DNA from: an archaeon
GTDB taxonomy: Archaea > Micrarchaeota > Micrarchaeia > Anstonellales > Bilamarchaeaceae
Length of the DNA: 14,190 bases
Assembly (NCBI GenBank): GCA_020052325.1
Contig: JAGVPF010000038.1
Coordinates: forward strand, 1-14,190
Reading direction: 5' to 3'
Part shown: positions 12,476 through 14,190 of the stretch, piece after piece
Position numbering within the stretch: the stretch's first letter is position 1
Layout of the letters: each line of letters starts with the position of its first letter
The notes under the pieces: model-generated
What the model was told of the DNA's origin: nothing
What the model saw: the letters and a program-made list of their open reading frames with translations, nothing else
The model's database searches: none
Made by a program: the position numbers and the translations under genes

Positions 12476-12952
12476 CTAATTCCTGAGTTCCCCAACCATC
12501 CGTATCATGTTGATTTTCCCATATTTCTCCACATGGACGATGCCGCGGTCTTCAAGCTTCTTCACGACGCGGTGCGCCTTGAGCCTCGACATGCCTGGCA
12601 GGCGGGCGATTTCGCTCTGGGTGGTCATCCCCTCCTTCTCGAGCAGAAGCAGCACGACCTCGCGGTCCTCATCGGTAAGGAATTTCATGATAATGCCCAT
12701 GTTCGTCTTGACGACCTGCTTCTGCTTCTCTATGGTCGCGTTCAGGAGGCTGTAGACGATAAGGCCGGAGAGGACGCCGAATAGCCCCATCATTACCATG
12801 AAATGGATATGGTAATCCATGAAAGGCCGGAGGAAATCCGGGACGTTCATCCCCTCGGAGGATATGGCATACACGAAAACCAGGACTGTGATGAGGAAGA
12901 TGAAAATAGATATGACAACGATTCCAAGCACTATTGTCTGCCGCGTATCCAT
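12476..12952 (-). CDS. Membrane-anchored winged-helix transcriptional regulator
   Basis: The 158-aa protein has two transmembrane helices (about 6-30 and 48-70), a short linker with coiled character (72-92), and a C-terminal winged helix-turn-helix (about 94-156; TQSEIARLPGMSRLKAHRVVKKLEDRGIV is the HTH and recognition-helix region). This architecture matches predicted membrane-associated archaeal regulators of the MarR-like COG2512 type. The ATG at 12952 is used because a box A (TTTAATTAT, 12974-12982) lies 26 nt upstream; an in-frame TTG at 12961 is the alternative. It is divergent from the cupredoxin operon with an 85-bp shared control region, so it is the obvious candidate regulator of it. 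The sensed signal is unknown. Confidence 0.85.
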   Translation of the reverse strand: MDTRQTIVLGIVVISIFIFLITVLVFVYAISSEGMNVPDFLRPFMDYHIHFMVMMGLFGVLSGLIVYSLLNATIEKQKQVVKTNMGIIMKFLTDEDREVVLLLLEKEGMTTQSEIARLPGMSRLKAHRVVKKLEDRGIVHVEKYGKINMIRMVGELRN

Positions 12953-12973
12953 GACGTGCAATTTGTTTGTTTC

Positions 12974-12982
12974 ATAATTAAA
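12974..12982 (-). promoter_or_regulatory. Putative box A of the regulator gene
   Basis: TTTAATTAT on the minus strand is centred 26 nt before ATG 12952, the leaderless spacing. It abuts a TGTTTCA half-site. Confidence 0.5.
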
Positions 12983-12990
12983 TATATATT
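12977..12990 (+). promoter_or_regulatory. Putative box A of the cupredoxin operon
   Basis: ATTAAATATATATT gives a predicted start of transcription near 13008 and a leader of about 30 nt that carries GGTGA (13029-13033). It overlaps the regulator's box A on the other strand. Confidence 0.5.
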
Positions 12991-13037
12991 GTTTCAGCGG
13001 AATGAAACATCAGGACAGGCACCAGGAAGGTGAAGAA

Positions 13038-13538
13038 ATGGCAAATGATATTGCGATAAAAAAGACGACGCTCCTCTTGGTTGCGGGGCTTGCGATTGTG
13101 TTCCTTGCCGGGGGATATTTCCTCTACGCGATGGGGTCGGGTGAAGCCGCGTCGCATGGAACGGCAGGGACAGGAGCGGAAAATGCGGACGCCGGTGCCG
13201 GAGCCCCCGCCACACCGAACGGCAGCGGTGCCGTCCAGACGGATGAAGGCGGCAATGATGATGCAACCGTGCAGGATATACACATCCGCGCGCTTTCGAG
13301 CTATGGATATGACAAGAACGAGGTGACGGTCAGGAAGGGCGTTCCGGTCCGGCTGCATTTCAGCGCCGAATCCGGCGCCGGGTGCGGTAGGGCGTTCTAC
13401 ATATACGGGTTGGGGGTGCAGGCTGTTTCGAGGAATGGCGAGGAGCAGGTTGTGGATTTCACCCCTGCCCAAGCAGGGACATATGAATATAATTGCGGAA
13501 TGAAGATGTTCAGACCAGGAAGGCTGGTGGTCGTTTGA
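13038..13538 (+). CDS. Membrane-anchored cupredoxin-like copper protein
   Basis: The 166-aa protein has an N-terminal membrane anchor (about 10-32), a Gly/Ala/Ser/Thr-rich spacer (33-78) and a cupredoxin-type beta-barrel (about 79-166). Candidate copper ligands are Cys116 (AGCGR) and Cys153/Met155/Met157 in YNCGMKMFRPGRLVV. The spaced Cys, Cys-Gly-Met-x-Met pattern is the one used by cupredoxin-like domains tied to copper resistance and export. The domain is likely outside the cytoplasm. ATG 13038 is chosen over the in-frame ATG at 13002 because GGTGA lies 4 nt upstream. It is the first gene of an operon with the CPLC membrane protein and an HMA-domain protein. A heme-copper oxidase subunit II fold is an alternative, but no CuA motif is seen. 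Confidence 0.85.
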   Translation: MANDIAIKKTTLLLVAGLAIVFLAGGYFLYAMGSGEAASHGTAGTGAENADAGAGAPATPNGSGAVQTDEGGNDDATVQDIHIRALSSYGYDKNEVTVRKGVPVRLHFSAESGAGCGRAFYIYGLGVQAVSRNGEEQVVDFTPAQAGTYEYNCGMKMFRPGRLVVV

Positions 13539-14020
13539 AGGCATTATCCAAGCTGGCCGGGGTTTTATCCGGCCCGAAATATCTGGCGGTATTTGCCCTA
13601 TCTTCAGCCCTCTTTGGCATCCTGCTCAGTTTCACGTCTGGGATTGTGGTTGTGGGATTCTGGGGAATCAGCCCGCTTGCCGACCCCGTCCGCATCGGGA
13701 TGGTGAGCGCCATTGCCCTGCTGTTCGGGCTGAATGCCGGGGTGCTCCTGCACAATTTCGATGAGAGGAGGAATGCGGCCGGAAGCACGGGGATGACCGC
13801 GATGGGCGCGTTTGCCGCGCTCATGGCCAGCAGCTGCCCGCTTTGCCAGCCATTCCTGCTGTTTTCCCTTGGCTTGGGCGGACTTAGCGCATTGATGGCG
13901 GGGCTCGGCATCCTTGTTGGCGCATTCAGCATGCTCATGCTCACAGTTTCGCTTGGGCGGAGCCTCGATGTCGGGAACGCGGTATGCCGTGCTAGTAAGA
14001 GGAAGGAAGGAGGCGGATAG
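13535..14020 (+). CDS. Unknown membrane protein with SSCPLC motif
   Basis: Function unknown. The 161-aa protein has about four hydrophobic helices (about 17-43, 52-73, 87-109, 113-138) with a short charged loop (HNFDERRN, 73-80). ASSCPLCQPFLL (98-109) places two cysteines, Cys101 and Cys104, at the start of a helix. CxxC pairs in small membrane proteins of metal operons often bind metal or act as a redox pair, but here that is inference. The start is TTG 13535, overlapping the cupredoxin stop as TTGA with GGTGG at 13526-13530. An upstream ATG (13493) inside the cupredoxin gene is the alternative. The stop is one base before the next gene's ATG, so the three are certainly one operon. Confidence 0.8.
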   Translation: MKALSKLAGVLSGPKYLAVFALSSALFGILLSFTSGIVVVGFWGISPLADPVRIGMVSAIALLFGLNAGVLLHNFDERRNAAGSTGMTAMGAFAALMASSCPLCQPFLLFSLGLGGLSALMAGLGILVGAFSMLMLTVSLGRSLDVGNAVCRASKRKEGGG

Positions 14021-14021
14021 T

Positions 14022-14190
14022 ATGGAAAAGACGCTAAAGGTAAAGGGGATGCACTGCAAATCATGTGGAATCCTTCTTTCGGACGTAGTATCGGAAATCC
14101 GGGGCGTGCGTGATGTCTCGGTCGATTTCGAAAAGGGCACCGTCAGGTTTTCATGCGATGATGAGGGTACGGTGACGCTTGTCAAAGAGG
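14022..14190 (+). CDS. Heavy-metal-associated (HMA) domain protein, N-terminal part
   Basis: Only the first 56 residues are visible. They form a beta-alpha-beta HMA domain with the metal-binding loop GMHCKSC (9-15, Cys12 and Cys15), which binds Cu(I) or other soft metals. GGAGG at 14009-14013 lies 8 nt before the ATG. The gene could be a 65-80 aa CopZ-type copper chaperone or the N-terminal domain of a copper-transporting P1B ATPase; the window ends too soon to tell. Both fit the cupredoxin and CPLC genes just upstream. Confidence 0.88.
   Translation, partial: MEKTLKVKGMHCKSCGILLSDVVSEIRGVRDVSVDFEKGTVRFSCDDEGTVTLVKE

Larger units (their letters stand above)
12968..13009. promoter_or_regulatory. 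TGTTTCA repeat: candidate operator
   Basis: TGTTTCA occurs at 12968-12974 and 12990-12996, and inverted as TGAAACA at 13003-13009. The last two form a 7-bp inverted repeat with a 6-bp spacer (GCGGAA). The palindrome covers the predicted start of transcription of the cupredoxin operon (about 13008); the single half-site lies between the regulator's box A and its ATG. Confidence 0.6.

Noticed and set aside
13002..13037. ATG start of the cupredoxin gene at 13002
   Set aside because: It lies inside the TGTTTCA palindrome and before the predicted transcription start, while ATG 13038 has a good Shine-Dalgarno and begins right before the membrane anchor.

Overview
This is a stretch of an archaeal chromosome. 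It carries archaeal-type DNA primase (priL-priS), Orc1/Cdc6, deoxyhypusine synthase, TATA boxes 25-29 nt upstream of many start codons (leaderless transcripts), and a tRNA-Trp gene interrupted by two bulge-helix-bulge introns. Gene density is high and intergenic gaps are short. A T-loop tRNA intron is best known from Thermoproteota (crenarchaea) and from ultrasmall ARMAN/Micrarchaeota lineages. A DPANN (Micrarchaeota-like) archaeon is therefore my best guess, but it rests on style and content, not on a phylogeny.

Layout. 1-1129 (-): N-terminal 376 residues of a P2-type cation ATPase, cut by the window edge. 1347-2255 (-): a lipoprotein-type FKBP/SlyD-like prolyl isomerase rich in N-glycosylation sequons. 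2344-2636 (-): tRNA-Trp(CCA) with introns in the anticodon loop and the T loop, inside an unusually long transcript with structured leader and trailer. 2721-3533 (+): orotidine-5'-phosphate decarboxylase. 3581-5209 (-): HerA-like (DUF853) ATPase with a C-terminal membrane anchor. It is divergent from 5260-7503 (+): NAD(P)H-hydrate dehydratase, deoxyhypusine synthase and an unknown membrane protein, in one operon. 7581-9631 (+): priL and priS, overlapping by one base. 9621-10628 (-): an unassigned HExxH protein. 10693-11115 (-): a small protein of unknown function, divergent from orc1/cdc6 (11256-12446, +). Two 15-bp direct repeats resembling origin recognition boxes lie between these two promoters. 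12476-12952 (-): a membrane-bound winged-helix regulator. 13038-14190 (+): a copper-type operon of membrane-anchored cupredoxin, a CPLC membrane protein, and the start of an HMA-domain protein.

How it fits together. The 7.6-12.4 kb part is a replication neighbourhood (primase, Orc1/Cdc6, candidate origin boxes). The right end looks like a copper-handling module. The divergent regulator may control it through TGTTTCA sites placed over both promoters. The most unusual part is the tRNA-Trp locus. The acceptor ends are echoed in the leader and trailer, and the sequence just after the tRNA can pair either with the tRNA 3' end or with the terminator-proximal strand. I did not recognise any CRISPR array, insertion sequence or prophage.
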